Made by a program: the position numbers and the translations under genes. Below are positions 26,647 to 33,850 of a DNA stretch of 49,619 bases, piece by piece. The stretch covers positions 1 through 49,619 of the forward strand of contig DUPD01000097.1 in assembly GCA_012838505.1 (NCBI GenBank), written 5' to 3'. Under the pieces are notes generated by a model, which ran no database searches, was not told the DNA's origin, and was given only the letters and a program-made list of their open reading frames with translations. The stretch comes from Bacilli bacterium. GTDB taxonomy: Bacteria > Bacillota > Bacilli > Bacillales > Amphibacillaceae. Position 1 is the first letter of the stretch. Each line of letters opens with the position of its first letter.

Positions 26647-27417
26647 TTAACGAAATGAATAAATTCCGTCACCTATCTTAATATTTTTTCCTTTTAATTG
26701 TTCATTATCGGTACTAAATTCAATCACCTGCAATCGATTTTCGCTTCCTAATTGAAAAACAAATGCATGTTTATCAGTTTTTACGGCTATAGCCTTATCA
26801 GCCATTTCCGTATCAATAGACAGGTCAAATATTTCAGCCCAATGTTCTGCAACTGCTTGTGGCTGTTCTACATGAAAAATCGCCCGCTCCATCACAACAT
26901 TACCAGCTGGATGTTCTTGAATAATACCCGTTTCCTTTAATTGTGCTTCACGCTCTTCATCCAATCCATTCCACTGAATCACAAACGGGTAAGGCAAACC
27001 TTGGTAATCTCCAGGGATTGTCATCATCTTCCACTCAATTAGATTTCCTTTTGCATCATTTCTTTTACCGGCCATAATCGGGGTTGCTTCAATACCCTGT
27101 GTAACTAGTCGTTCTCGCACCGCTTCAATATCATCTGTTCGTAATGCTAATCGACTTAGCACTTCTTCTTCGGGTAAATGTTTGACTGCATCTTTTACGA
27201 CATCATTCGGATCGCTTATTGATTCTGCAAGTTTACGATTTTCTAGTGCCAGAAATTCAAGATATGTTAAACCAAAATAACTTAATACATTGTATGTCCC
27301 CCACTGTTTATGAGAACCACCTTCAAAAGCGATTAGCCCATTGCTCACAAAAACATCCTTAGCTGCAGTTAAATCATTAACATAATGAACAACATGATCC
27401 CATTTGATTTTTGCCAT
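26647..27417 (-). CDS. VOC-fold (glyoxalase-like) protein
   Basis: This 256-residue cytoplasmic protein has two VOC-like modules. The first begins WDHVVHYVNDLTAAKDVF, with His near residue 8 and a Glu in YLEFLALENRK. The second is ERAIFHVEQPQAVAEHWAEIF, with a His at the matching place. The two-module form resembles the glyoxalase-like PF13468 group, often dioxygenase or lyase relatives without assigned reactions. It lies 20 bases after the ProC-like gene and is the last gene of the met-type transporter cluster, so it may act on the same imported compound. Confidence 0.75.
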   Translation of the reverse strand: MAKIKWDHVVHYVNDLTAAKDVFVSNGLIAFEGGSHKQWGTYNVLSYFGLTYLEFLALENRKLAESISDPNDVVKDAVKHLPEEEVLSRLALRTDDIEAVRERLVTQGIEATPIMAGKRNDAKGNLIEWKMMTIPGDYQGLPYPFVIQWNGLDEEREAQLKETGIIQEHPAGNVVMERAIFHVEQPQAVAEHWAEIFDLSIDTEMADKAIAVKTDKHAFVFQLGSENRLQVIEFSTDNEQLKGKNIKIGDGIYSFR

Positions 27418-27437
27418 TTCGATTCGCTCCCTTCCCT

Positions 27438-28241
27438 TTATTTCCCAAGTTCTGTTGTTCTTTGCACCGCTTTTAAAACACTACGCTGTAAGCCCGCAGC
27501 GAAATCAGAAATATTTAATTCATGCAACGCATTGATACCAACACCACCAGCAGAATTATTAATATCTAATAACTGTCGTGGATGTTTGCCTGTTTGCTTT
27601 AACATTTCAACTGCTCCAACTAAGTTTTCCAATGTTACTTGCCATGCTTGCTCACGAGGAAGGCCTGCCAGGACACCCGCATCTGCCAACGATTCAATAA
27701 AATAGTACACATAATTCGGGCCTGCCACTCCAAAACCGGTAAAGATATCAATCAATGTCTCCTCTACATACATCACTTTTCCAAAACCATTGATGAAAAA
27801 GTCCACTTGTTCTTGAGTTGCATGTTCGTTAAGCGCGACACCGCTGTATCCAAGGCCTGTGTCTGTTAATGTATTTGGAATGACACGCACGATTGCACGA
27901 TCTTTTCCTAAGTATTCACTGAATTTTTCAAGTGTTACACCTGCAACAATAGATACAATTACTGCTTCTGGTTTACTATTTTGTTGAATAATTTTACTCA
28001 CCTGTGCTAAATCATCTTGAGGACGAACACCAATGACGATAATATCTGCTTTTCTCAAAAAATCACTCTGGTCTTGCCCAGTTTCAATATGATATGTCTC
28101 TGCTAAGTATATATTTCTGGATTCAACAATATCTTGTACAGTTACTTCACTATTGTTTACTGTTTCGTTAGTAAGGATCGCTCGGATCATTGCTTCAGAC
28201 ATTTGTCCGCCACCAATAAAATGAATATGCTTGTTCGCCAT
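27438..28241 (-). CDS. pyrroline-5-carboxylate reductase-like oxidoreductase with altered substrate loop
   Basis: The real start is the ATG at 28241 behind AAAGGAGTAGATCTC, giving 267 residues; the longer frame has no such site. The dinucleotide fold MANKHIHFIGGGQMSEAMI and the ProC core (ADIIVIGVRPQD, VIVSIVAGVT, VIPNTLTDTGLG) are present, and GVAGPNYVYYFIESLADAGV and LLDINNSAGGVGINALHEL follow. In housekeeping ProC the last segment reads SPGGTT; here it is SAGGVG, so the Thr pair that contacts pyrroline-5-carboxylate is missing. It is therefore likely a ProC relative acting on another cyclic imine or keto compound. It is co-oriented with metQ and the VOC gene. Confidence 0.8.
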   Translation of the reverse strand: MANKHIHFIGGGQMSEAMIRAILTNETVNNSEVTVQDIVESRNIYLAETYHIETGQDQSDFLRKADIIVIGVRPQDDLAQVSKIIQQNSKPEAVIVSIVAGVTLEKFSEYLGKDRAIVRVIPNTLTDTGLGYSGVALNEHATQEQVDFFINGFGKVMYVEETLIDIFTGFGVAGPNYVYYFIESLADAGVLAGLPREQAWQVTLENLVGAVEMLKQTGKHPRQLLDINNSAGGVGINALHELNISDFAAGLQRSVLKAVQRTTELGK

Positions 28242-28267
28242 GAGATCTACTCCTTTAATTTTTTTAT

Positions 28268-28311
28268 GAAAAGAAGCAGGTGGGAAAGGATTCCCTATCC
28301 CTGCTTCTTCC
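28268..28311 (-). terminator. hairpin between metQ and proC-like genes
   Basis: GAAGCAGG pairs with CCTGCTTC with inner GGGA/TCCC pairing. Read leftward it is followed by TTCTTTTCATAAAAAAATT, a poor U-run, so it may be a partial terminator lowering expression of the last two genes. Confidence 0.6.
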
Positions 28312-28332
28312 ATTGTTTTTATCATTTATGTC

Positions 28333-29157
28333 TTATCTTTCTTCCCATGCATACGGTAAAATGAAACCATCATATTTTGATTGATTCGTAATATATTCTT
28401 CAAATTCTTCTGATTCGTAAGCTGCTTTTAATGCTTGTGCCCATTTTGTATCTACGTCTTCCTCACGAACAGTTACGATAATACGGTGTTCTTCTGGAGT
28501 ATCTTCAATTGCTAATCCGTCAGCAATTCTCATGCCTGCGTCAGCAATATAGTTACCGTTAATAATTCCAAAGTCCACGTCTTCTAATGATACTAGAATT
28601 TGTGCTGGGTCTAAAACTTGGAAATCAATATCATAAGCAGCTGGTGAAACACTACTTAAACTAAAGTCCGTTTTACCAGCATCTTCAGCTACGGTAACCC
28701 AGCCTAAATCTTCTAAAATTCTCACTGCACGCTCCTGGTTTACAGGATCATTTGGTAGTGCTACCGTTGAACCATCTTGAACGGCATCCAAAGAGTCATG
28801 TCGAACAGAGTGTAAACTTTGTGGCGCTCCTGGTGAGAATGTTAATCGTACCATATCCATATCTAATTCATCATTAATTGCTTCCATATAGGCAGTACTT
28901 TGAAATACACTTGCATCAATCGAACCTTCATCCATCGCAGGATTTACTTGCATATTTTGTGATAAAATACGGATGTCAACATCAAATCCTTGTTCTTCTA
29001 GGATTGGTAAAATACCTTCGCGAAACTGTTCCTCATATGTCCCTACTCCAAAACCTACAACAAATGATGTTTCATCTCCGTCTGTATCTCCCTGATCTCC
29101 ACAAGCTGCTAATACCAATACTCCCGCTAATACTAAGATCATCATTAATTTTTTCAT
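28333..29157 (-). CDS. metQ: MetQ/NlpA-family substrate-binding lipoprotein
   Basis: This 274-residue lipoprotein has a signal peptide ending at LVLAAC (Cys19), followed by an acidic linker. The body matches MetQ: VVGFGVGTYEEQFREGILPI, NMQVNPAMDEGSIDASVFQS, VALPNDPVNQERAVRILEDLG, then FGIINGNYIADAGM and the closing EEFEEYITNQSKYDGFILPY. It delivers the ligand to the MetN-MetI transporter at the outer membrane face. The canonical ligand is methionine. The catabolic genes between and after the transporter genes suggest a related methylated compound here. The symbol refers to the family, not to proven methionine specificity. Confidence 0.85.
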   Translation of the reverse strand: MKKLMMILVLAGVLVLAACGDQGDTDGDETSFVVGFGVGTYEEQFREGILPILEEQGFDVDIRILSQNMQVNPAMDEGSIDASVFQSTAYMEAINDELDMDMVRLTFSPGAPQSLHSVRHDSLDAVQDGSTVALPNDPVNQERAVRILEDLGWVTVAEDAGKTDFSLSSVSPAAYDIDFQVLDPAQILVSLEDVDFGIINGNYIADAGMRIADGLAIEDTPEEHRIIVTVREEDVDTKWAQALKAAYESEEFEEYITNQSKYDGFILPYAWEER

Positions 29158-29213
29158 TTTTCTATCCCCTTATTTTTTATATTTTCTCTTTTATGATGGA
29201 GCGACTCACATTT

Positions 29214-29323
29214 CAAAACAACAAAAAAATGAAAGTTGTTTCGGTGAGAGTAACTCTCGGTTCCACCGCGAAGGCTAAACTAACAATCAGTGGAGGAATA
29301 TCTAGCAACCTTTACTGATTGCA
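29214..29323 (-). promoter_or_regulatory. structured intergenic RNA element before metQ (unassigned)
   Basis: Read leftward, CAATCAGT (29321-29314) pairs with ACTGATTG (29291-29284). Then GCGGTGGAACCGAGAGTTAC opens a second hairpin (GAGAG-TTA-CTCTC with flanking CGGT/ACCG), and AAACAAC / GTTGTTT a third. GGTGGAACCG recalls a T-box antiterminator core (GGTGGNACC), but the space to the preceding stop codon is too short for a T-box stem I. It may be a processing or attenuation element or a T-box remnant. I cannot name it with confidence. Confidence 0.4.
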
Positions 29324-29331
29324 ATCCCACT

Positions 29332-30342
29332 TCATTTTACGCTGTTGCGTAATGTAAATAACGCTTCTTCTGTTGCATCTACGGCAACTGCACAATTTGG
29401 CACAAGCAAAAACGGCTCATCTTTTGTTGCTTGTAACCCTTTGTTTACTTGCTGTTCGATCATTGCTGGGTCTGAGTCTTTGAAAATATGATGATCGACC
29501 CCGCCGACTTTCGTTTTCTGAAGGGAAATCGTTAGATCTGGATTTCCTTCCGCTTCGGTGTCCCAACTAATACCCTCGACTGGATAATCATCAAAACGCG
29601 CTGGATCCGCATGTGGTCCACAAGTGTGCAAAATGCGACCTTTTTTCATCGCATCAAGTACGATCATATCGTATGGGCGAGAAAATTCATTGAAAGTTGC
29701 CAAATCAAACAATTTCGGATGCGCTGTTCCTGTTGTTGCATAGAAAAGTCCATCCACACCAGCCTTATCTAATTCAACGATATAAGCCGCCATTGTGGTA
29801 GCAATTTGATGGAGTGCTCGGTGAACACCTGCCCGATCTTCCTGTAACAAGGTAGCAAAATCTAGAGGATCTTCACTTCCATACATCGTCTGATCATGAT
29901 AGGAAGAGTTGCCCGTTAAAAACATTAAAATAGTTAACGGTGAGAACAAGGTCTGAATAATTGGCGTATCCGGCAATCCTTGACGAATCAAACGAACTGC
30001 TTCCAATTGTTCCTGTAATGGTGCTGAATTGTTTACATCCACCTGTTCAATCTTTGGTAAATCTTTTGCTGAAGAAACGACTGCATGTGTCTGTTTCGGG
30101 AAAACCCAACGATAATCGGTAAAGTCATACGTATTACCAAAAGCTTCTGCTAAATACGTTGCTCGTGGATTTATTTTTACCCAATCCCAATCATATTTCT
30201 GAGCAAATTCAACGGTCGCTTCAGCTAGATCGGCAGACGTTTGTTCTTTATCCAAAAAATGATGCCAACCACTCACAATCGGCCGATCTGCTTTTGTTCC
30301 TGTTAATAACGCTTCAAATCGTTTTTGTTTATTCCATGTCAT
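29332..30342 (-). CDS. URO-D superfamily zinc methyltransferase (MtaA/CmuA-like)
   Basis: The start at 30342 follows GGAGGCCTATTTG; an earlier ATG is part of that site, which overlaps the metI stop. The 336-residue barrel protein belongs to the uroporphyrinogen decarboxylase/cobalamin-independent methionine synthase superfamily. It carries LHTCG (His239-x-Cys241) and VPNC (Cys317), the H-x-C...C zinc triad of methyltransferases such as MtaA, MtbA and CmuA. That triad activates a thiol methyl acceptor and is absent from heme-pathway HemE. No corrinoid protein is nearby. Position between metI and metQ suggests demethylation of the imported ligand; the acceptor is unknown. Confidence 0.78.
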   Translation of the reverse strand: MTWNKQKRFEALLTGTKADRPIVSGWHHFLDKEQTSADLAEATVEFAQKYDWDWVKINPRATYLAEAFGNTYDFTDYRWVFPKQTHAVVSSAKDLPKIEQVDVNNSAPLQEQLEAVRLIRQGLPDTPIIQTLFSPLTILMFLTGNSSYHDQTMYGSEDPLDFATLLQEDRAGVHRALHQIATTMAAYIVELDKAGVDGLFYATTGTAHPKLFDLATFNEFSRPYDMIVLDAMKKGRILHTCGPHADPARFDDYPVEGISWDTEAEGNPDLTISLQKTKVGGVDHHIFKDSDPAMIEQQVNKGLQATKDEPFLLVPNCAVAVDATEEALFTLRNSVK

Positions 30343-30356
30343 CAAATAGGCCTCCA

Positions 30357-31016
30357 TTAATTACGACGTATCATGCGTGCAAGTTTATTTCCAGTAGATT
30401 GGATTACTTGGACTATAATAATTAAAATTACTACGGTAGAGAACATCGCAAAAGAATCAAAACGTTGATAACCATAGACAATGGCTATGTTACCAACACC
30501 GCCGGCACCGACTGTACCAGCCATTGCAGAAGCACCGACCAATGAAATCGTTGCTGTGGTTAGTGATAAAATCAATGACCCAAATGCTTCTGGTAAAATA
30601 AAATGCCAGATGACTTGAAACGGTGTTGCTCCCATCGATTCAGCAGCTTCGATAATTCCAGGCCCCACTTCCAACAAAGAATTCTCTACCAAACGGGCAA
30701 TAAATGGTGTAATAAAAATAATTAATGGAACAATAGCCGCGTTATTACCAATCGATGTACCTACAATGGAACGTGTAAACGGAATTAATGCAACGATCAA
30801 AATAATAAATGGAACCGATCGAATGATGTTAATAATGGGATTTAAAATCATATAAACAATAGGGAAAGGTATAATTCCCCCAGGCTTTGTAACAACAATT
30901 AATATCCCAAATATCGTTCCAATAATCGTACCTAATAAAAGCGACATACCTACCATATAAAACGTATCACCAATCGCCTCCACAAACTGATTTAACGTAA
31001 TATTTGTATCAAACAT
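30357..31016 (-). CDS. metI: MetI-type ABC transporter permease
   Basis: This 219-residue protein has five or six membrane helices. The cytoplasmic coupling loop EAAESMGATPFQVIWHFILPEA is the EAA motif that contacts MetN. FDTNITLNQFVEAIGDTFYMV at the start and the conserved NIIRSVPFIILIVALIPFTR are typical of MetI. Its ATG overlaps the last base of metN, so the two are translationally coupled, and the methyltransferase follows at once. It forms the membrane channel of the MetNIQ importer. Confidence 0.92.
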   Translation of the reverse strand: MFDTNITLNQFVEAIGDTFYMVGMSLLLGTIIGTIFGILIVVTKPGGIIPFPIVYMILNPIINIIRSVPFIILIVALIPFTRSIVGTSIGNNAAIVPLIIFITPFIARLVENSLLEVGPGIIEAAESMGATPFQVIWHFILPEAFGSLILSLTTATISLVGASAMAGTVGAGGVGNIAIVYGYQRFDSFAMFSTVVILIIIVQVIQSTGNKLARMIRRN

Positions 31017-32035
31017 TAGACAGTAACCTCCTCATACCGAACATTTTGTTCTTCTAAGAACTGCCATGCTGCTCTTTTATCTGATTCTTTCCCCTCAATT
31101 TGTAGATACCAGATTGCTAGGGTTGTATCTTGTATTTCAGTCATGTTCGTAAAAACTACACTCACATCCAAGTGAAACGTATTAATTAGCGCTTGAAGCA
31201 CTGGTTCGGTTGCATGATCACCAACCATCTCTAATTTTGCTAGTGTACTAACTTCTCTCTCCGCTAACTTCCTCTTAATATTTGCCGGAATCTCTGTTCG
31301 GACAACGGTTTGGACAAAGTTTTTTGAAGTAGTGTGTTTCGGATGACCAAAAACATCCAGAACAGAGCCTTGCTCAATAATTTCGCCTTCTTCCATGACA
31401 GCAACTTTATTGCAAACTTTTTGAATCACAGACATTTCATGGGTGATTAACATAATTGTAATGCCATACTCATTGTTCACTTTTTTTAATAAATCCAAGA
31501 TGGACTGAGTAGTTTGTGGGTCTAAAGCAGATGTTGCTTCATCGCACAATAATATTTTCGGATTAGACGCTAACGCGCGGGCAATTCCTACTCGTTGTTT
31601 CTGTCCCCCTGACAGTTCATTGGGGTAACTGTTTGCTTTATCTGACAACCCGACAAATGCTAATAATTCAGTAACCCTTTCTTTTATTTCCTTTTTCCCT
31701 TTTTTCGAAAGGATCAACGGCATTGCAACATTTTGATAAATCGTCTTTGATTCTAGTAAATTAAAATGTTGAAAAATCATACCGATATCTTTCTTAATTT
31801 GTCGTAATTCATGTGCCGAACGATCTGATAATAGTTGACCATCAACAATCACTTTTCCACTTGTCGGTCTTTCTAAATAGTTCACCAGTCGAACAAGCGT
31901 ACTCTTTCCTGCACCACTATAACCAATGACTCCAAATATATCCCCCTTGTCTACTTGAAGGCTTACACCTTTTAATGCTGTTGTTTCAACCTTCTTTCGT
32001 AAGTAGACTTTATGAATATCTTCTAATATAATCAT
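31016..32035 (-). CDS. metN: MetN-type ABC transporter ATPase with NIL domain
   Basis: This protein has 339 residues. Walker A is GYSGAGKST (about 38-46), the signature is LSGGQKQR (about 140), and Walker B is ILLCDEATSALDP. The last 80 residues are a NIL domain, the regulatory module by which MetN senses internal methionine and slows uptake. The N-terminus MIILEDIHKVY and the length are standard. First gene of the cluster, it lies 70 bases after a clear promoter and has GGAGGGAG before the start. No SAM riboswitch was found before it, unlike many met transporters in Bacillaceae. Confidence 0.93.
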   Translation of the reverse strand: MIILEDIHKVYLRKKVETTALKGVSLQVDKGDIFGVIGYSGAGKSTLVRLVNYLERPTSGKVIVDGQLLSDRSAHELRQIKKDIGMIFQHFNLLESKTIYQNVAMPLILSKKGKKEIKERVTELLAFVGLSDKANSYPNELSGGQKQRVGIARALASNPKILLCDEATSALDPQTTQSILDLLKKVNNEYGITIMLITHEMSVIQKVCNKVAVMEEGEIIEQGSVLDVFGHPKHTTSKNFVQTVVRTEIPANIKRKLAEREVSTLAKLEMVGDHATEPVLQALINTFHLDVSVVFTNMTEIQDTTLAIWYLQIEGKESDKRAAWQFLEEQNVRYEEVTV

Positions 32036-32107
32036 CAGGGTCTCCCTCCTCTTACTGCGCTTTTATCTATAGTTTTAATCCTTACCTTTTCAATCTGAAT
32101 AGTATGT

Positions 32108-32140
32108 ATTATAATACAGCAAAAAGTAAAAATACGCAAG
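32108..32140 (-). promoter_or_regulatory. promoter of the metN cluster
   Basis: On the minus strand TTGCGT (32139-32134), 17 bases and TATTAT (32116-32111) form a sigma-A-type promoter; an overlapping TATAAT is offset by three bases. It lies just after the terminator of the upstream flavin reductase gene. Confidence 0.65.
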
Positions 32141-32152
32141 TTTTTTCAACCA

Positions 32153-32183
32153 AAAAATCCACCCTCAACCGAGAGTGGATTAA
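32153..32183 (-). terminator. terminator of flavin reductase gene
   Basis: AATCCAC(T)CTC pairs with GAG(G)GTGGATT, followed leftward by TTTTTTGG. Confidence 0.85.
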
Positions 32184-32212
32184 TTTTATTTGGTATTTAT
32201 TTTTATGAAAAA

Positions 32213-32929
32213 TTACTGTGCCATTTCTGCCGGTAAAAAGTTTTCGATAAACCGTGCATGTTTATCCAGCACAATCTGATTTGAACTGATCCCTTGTTCC
32301 TTAAGTAATGCGATATTTTGCACAAGGAACTCGTCACTCCCAACAACGTAATACAAGCCATCTTGATCAGCAGCTAACTCCTCGACTCTCTGATAATACG
32401 CCTCTCGACTATCAACAAACTCGGAAGTAAATCTTTTATCATCTGCTGACGCAAAAATATTCGTAAACAAGAAATCTTTTGATGAATCAATATTCAACGA
32501 GTGAACCTGATTAACCCGATCAGACCGCTCAAAGTATTCAAGTACAAGCGGCCTAAAAGTCGCCAACCCAACACCCGATGATAACAAGTAAATATTTTTA
32601 TCCTCTCGCCTTAGTGGAACGTTAGAATTCGTTTTGAACAAAGCAACCTTGCTCCCGATATCAAGCGTTTTTAAAATCGACTTGAATTCAGAACACTGCT
32701 CTTTAATTCGAGTCGTGATCCCAATCGATTTTTCATATGGCAATGTAGAGATTGACATATGACGAACTAAACTACGATTCGGCTTTTCACCAGCATTAAA
32801 GCCCTCCAACGCGAAATGCGTGTGCGCACCTTCCTCCCAGGTAAAACCCTCAGGACAATCGAGTAGATACGTCTTAACCTCAGGTGATTCATCGATAATC
32901 TGATTAATTTTAGTCCAATATATTTGCAT
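32213..32929 (-). CDS. ferredoxin-NADP reductase-like flavin oxidoreductase
   Basis: This protein has 238 residues. The ATG at 32929 is preceded by GGGGGAGAAGATTTC; the longer frame lacks a site. The N-terminal half is an FAD-binding barrel with RHMSIST, matching the R-x-Y-S/T flavin motif but with Met for Tyr. The second half has SSGVGLATFRPLV (the G-x-G-x-x-P pyridine-nucleotide loop) and the closing YYVVGSDEFL. There is no iron-sulfur cluster domain or signal peptide. It should pass electrons from NAD(P)H to an unknown acceptor. A strong terminator isolates it from the met cluster. Confidence 0.7.
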   Translation of the reverse strand: MQIYWTKINQIIDESPEVKTYLLDCPEGFTWEEGAHTHFALEGFNAGEKPNRSLVRHMSISTLPYEKSIGITTRIKEQCSEFKSILKTLDIGSKVALFKTNSNVPLRREDKNIYLLSSGVGLATFRPLVLEYFERSDRVNQVHSLNIDSSKDFLFTNIFASADDKRFTSEFVDSREAYYQRVEELAADQDGLYYVVGSDEFLVQNIALLKEQGISSNQIVLDKHARFIENFLPAEMAQ

Positions 32930-33086
32930 GAAATCTTCTCCCCCTACTTGTGACAAATTTGTGTCTATTTAATATACACTAAGTGATAACAATTCTCAAT
33001 TAAAAGGTTTGAGTATTCAGAAAACTGCAGTGAAGATAATTTATTAACTAGCTTTACAAAGCCTTCAACAAGGTCGACTGCACAAG

Positions 33087-33300
33087 CTAAGAATCAAACA
33101 AGTATTCTTCAATCCCCGCAACAATCGCTTCGGCAACTCTGTCTTGAAATTGTTCAAAGACAAGTTCCATTTTATCTACATCACAAACGATTTCAAGATC
33201 CGGATCGACCGCGACACTTTCAAGCGCCTCATCCCCTGAATAAAGCACCGTCACATTGATAACTATCGTTAATAAAATTGGGGTGATAATCCTTTTCCCA
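33087..33300 (-). pseudogene. remnant resembling the C-terminus of an N-acetylmuramoyl-L-alanine amidase
   Basis: The frame ends at TAG (33087) and reads SGDEALESVAVDPDLEIVCD and then FQDRVAEAIVAGIEEYL. The last part matches the terminal helix of Amidase_3 enzymes (FQ-x-K-I-A-E-A-I-x-x-G-I-x-x-Y). A stop codon lies about 70 codons upstream, there is no start or ribosome binding site, and none of the zinc ligands are found. It seems to be a leftover of a deleted cell-wall hydrolase gene; the assignment rests on a short match. The rest of 32930-33399 shows nothing else beyond the Rpn-like leader near 33340. Confidence 0.45.
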
Positions 33301-33399
33301 GCGCCTTACTTTTTATTGCCCAGCCTAAAAAATCATGCTATATTAAGGTTAGACCTCGCATCATTGCTCCCTCACCAAAACTCATAAGGAAGTGATTCA

Positions 33400-33766
33400 A
33401 TGGCAGCCATGCCACAACTAATCAAAGAAACGCCCCCAGAATCTACCTACACAAAACACGATCAACTACATGACACTACACCTCAAACAAAGATTAATCA
33501 AAGATTAAATCGAATCGTACTTAAAATTAACAGTCGAAGAGGAGGAACAATTAATGGACGAAGTAAATAAATTGCCAGAAGCAGATAAGATTTTTGAAAT
33601 CCCTATTTCTTATGAAGAGAAAGAAATCGGAAGAAAAGAAGGCTCAGCCATTGCGATGAGAAATGTAGTCGTTGAAATGCTGAGAAAAGATTTAGACTTG
33701 AATTTTATTGCTGAGATTACTCATTTAGATATTGAAGAAATTAAAGACATCCAGAAAGAGTTATAG
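33400..33766 (+). pseudogene. Rpn-family gene with internal deletion
   Basis: The first 50 bases encode MAAMPQLIKETPP and TYTKHDQL, matching the start of the intact Rpn gene at 22542. Then about 540 bases are lost, and the sequence resumes with EEEQLMDEVNKLPEADKIFE and runs through the tail repeat and IEEIK helix to the stop at 33766. The nuclease core is gone. The 5' region (ATGCTATATTA and AGACCTCGCATC blocks near 33340-33365) also matches that before 22542, so a whole gene with its promoter was duplicated and later deleted internally. A 70-residue tail could still be made from an internal ATG at 33554. Confidence 0.85.
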
Positions 33767-33850
33767 TGGACACGGATTTTTTAAACCTTGCTACAAAAAT
33801 GCACCCTCACATGAGCGTGCATTTTCTAATTCCTATAAAAATAATTTCTA

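Noticed and set aside
29284-29323. Complete T-box riboswitch before metQ
   Set aside because: Only an antiterminator-like core is visible, and the upstream coding sequence leaves no space for a specifier stem, so it is reported only as an unassigned structure.
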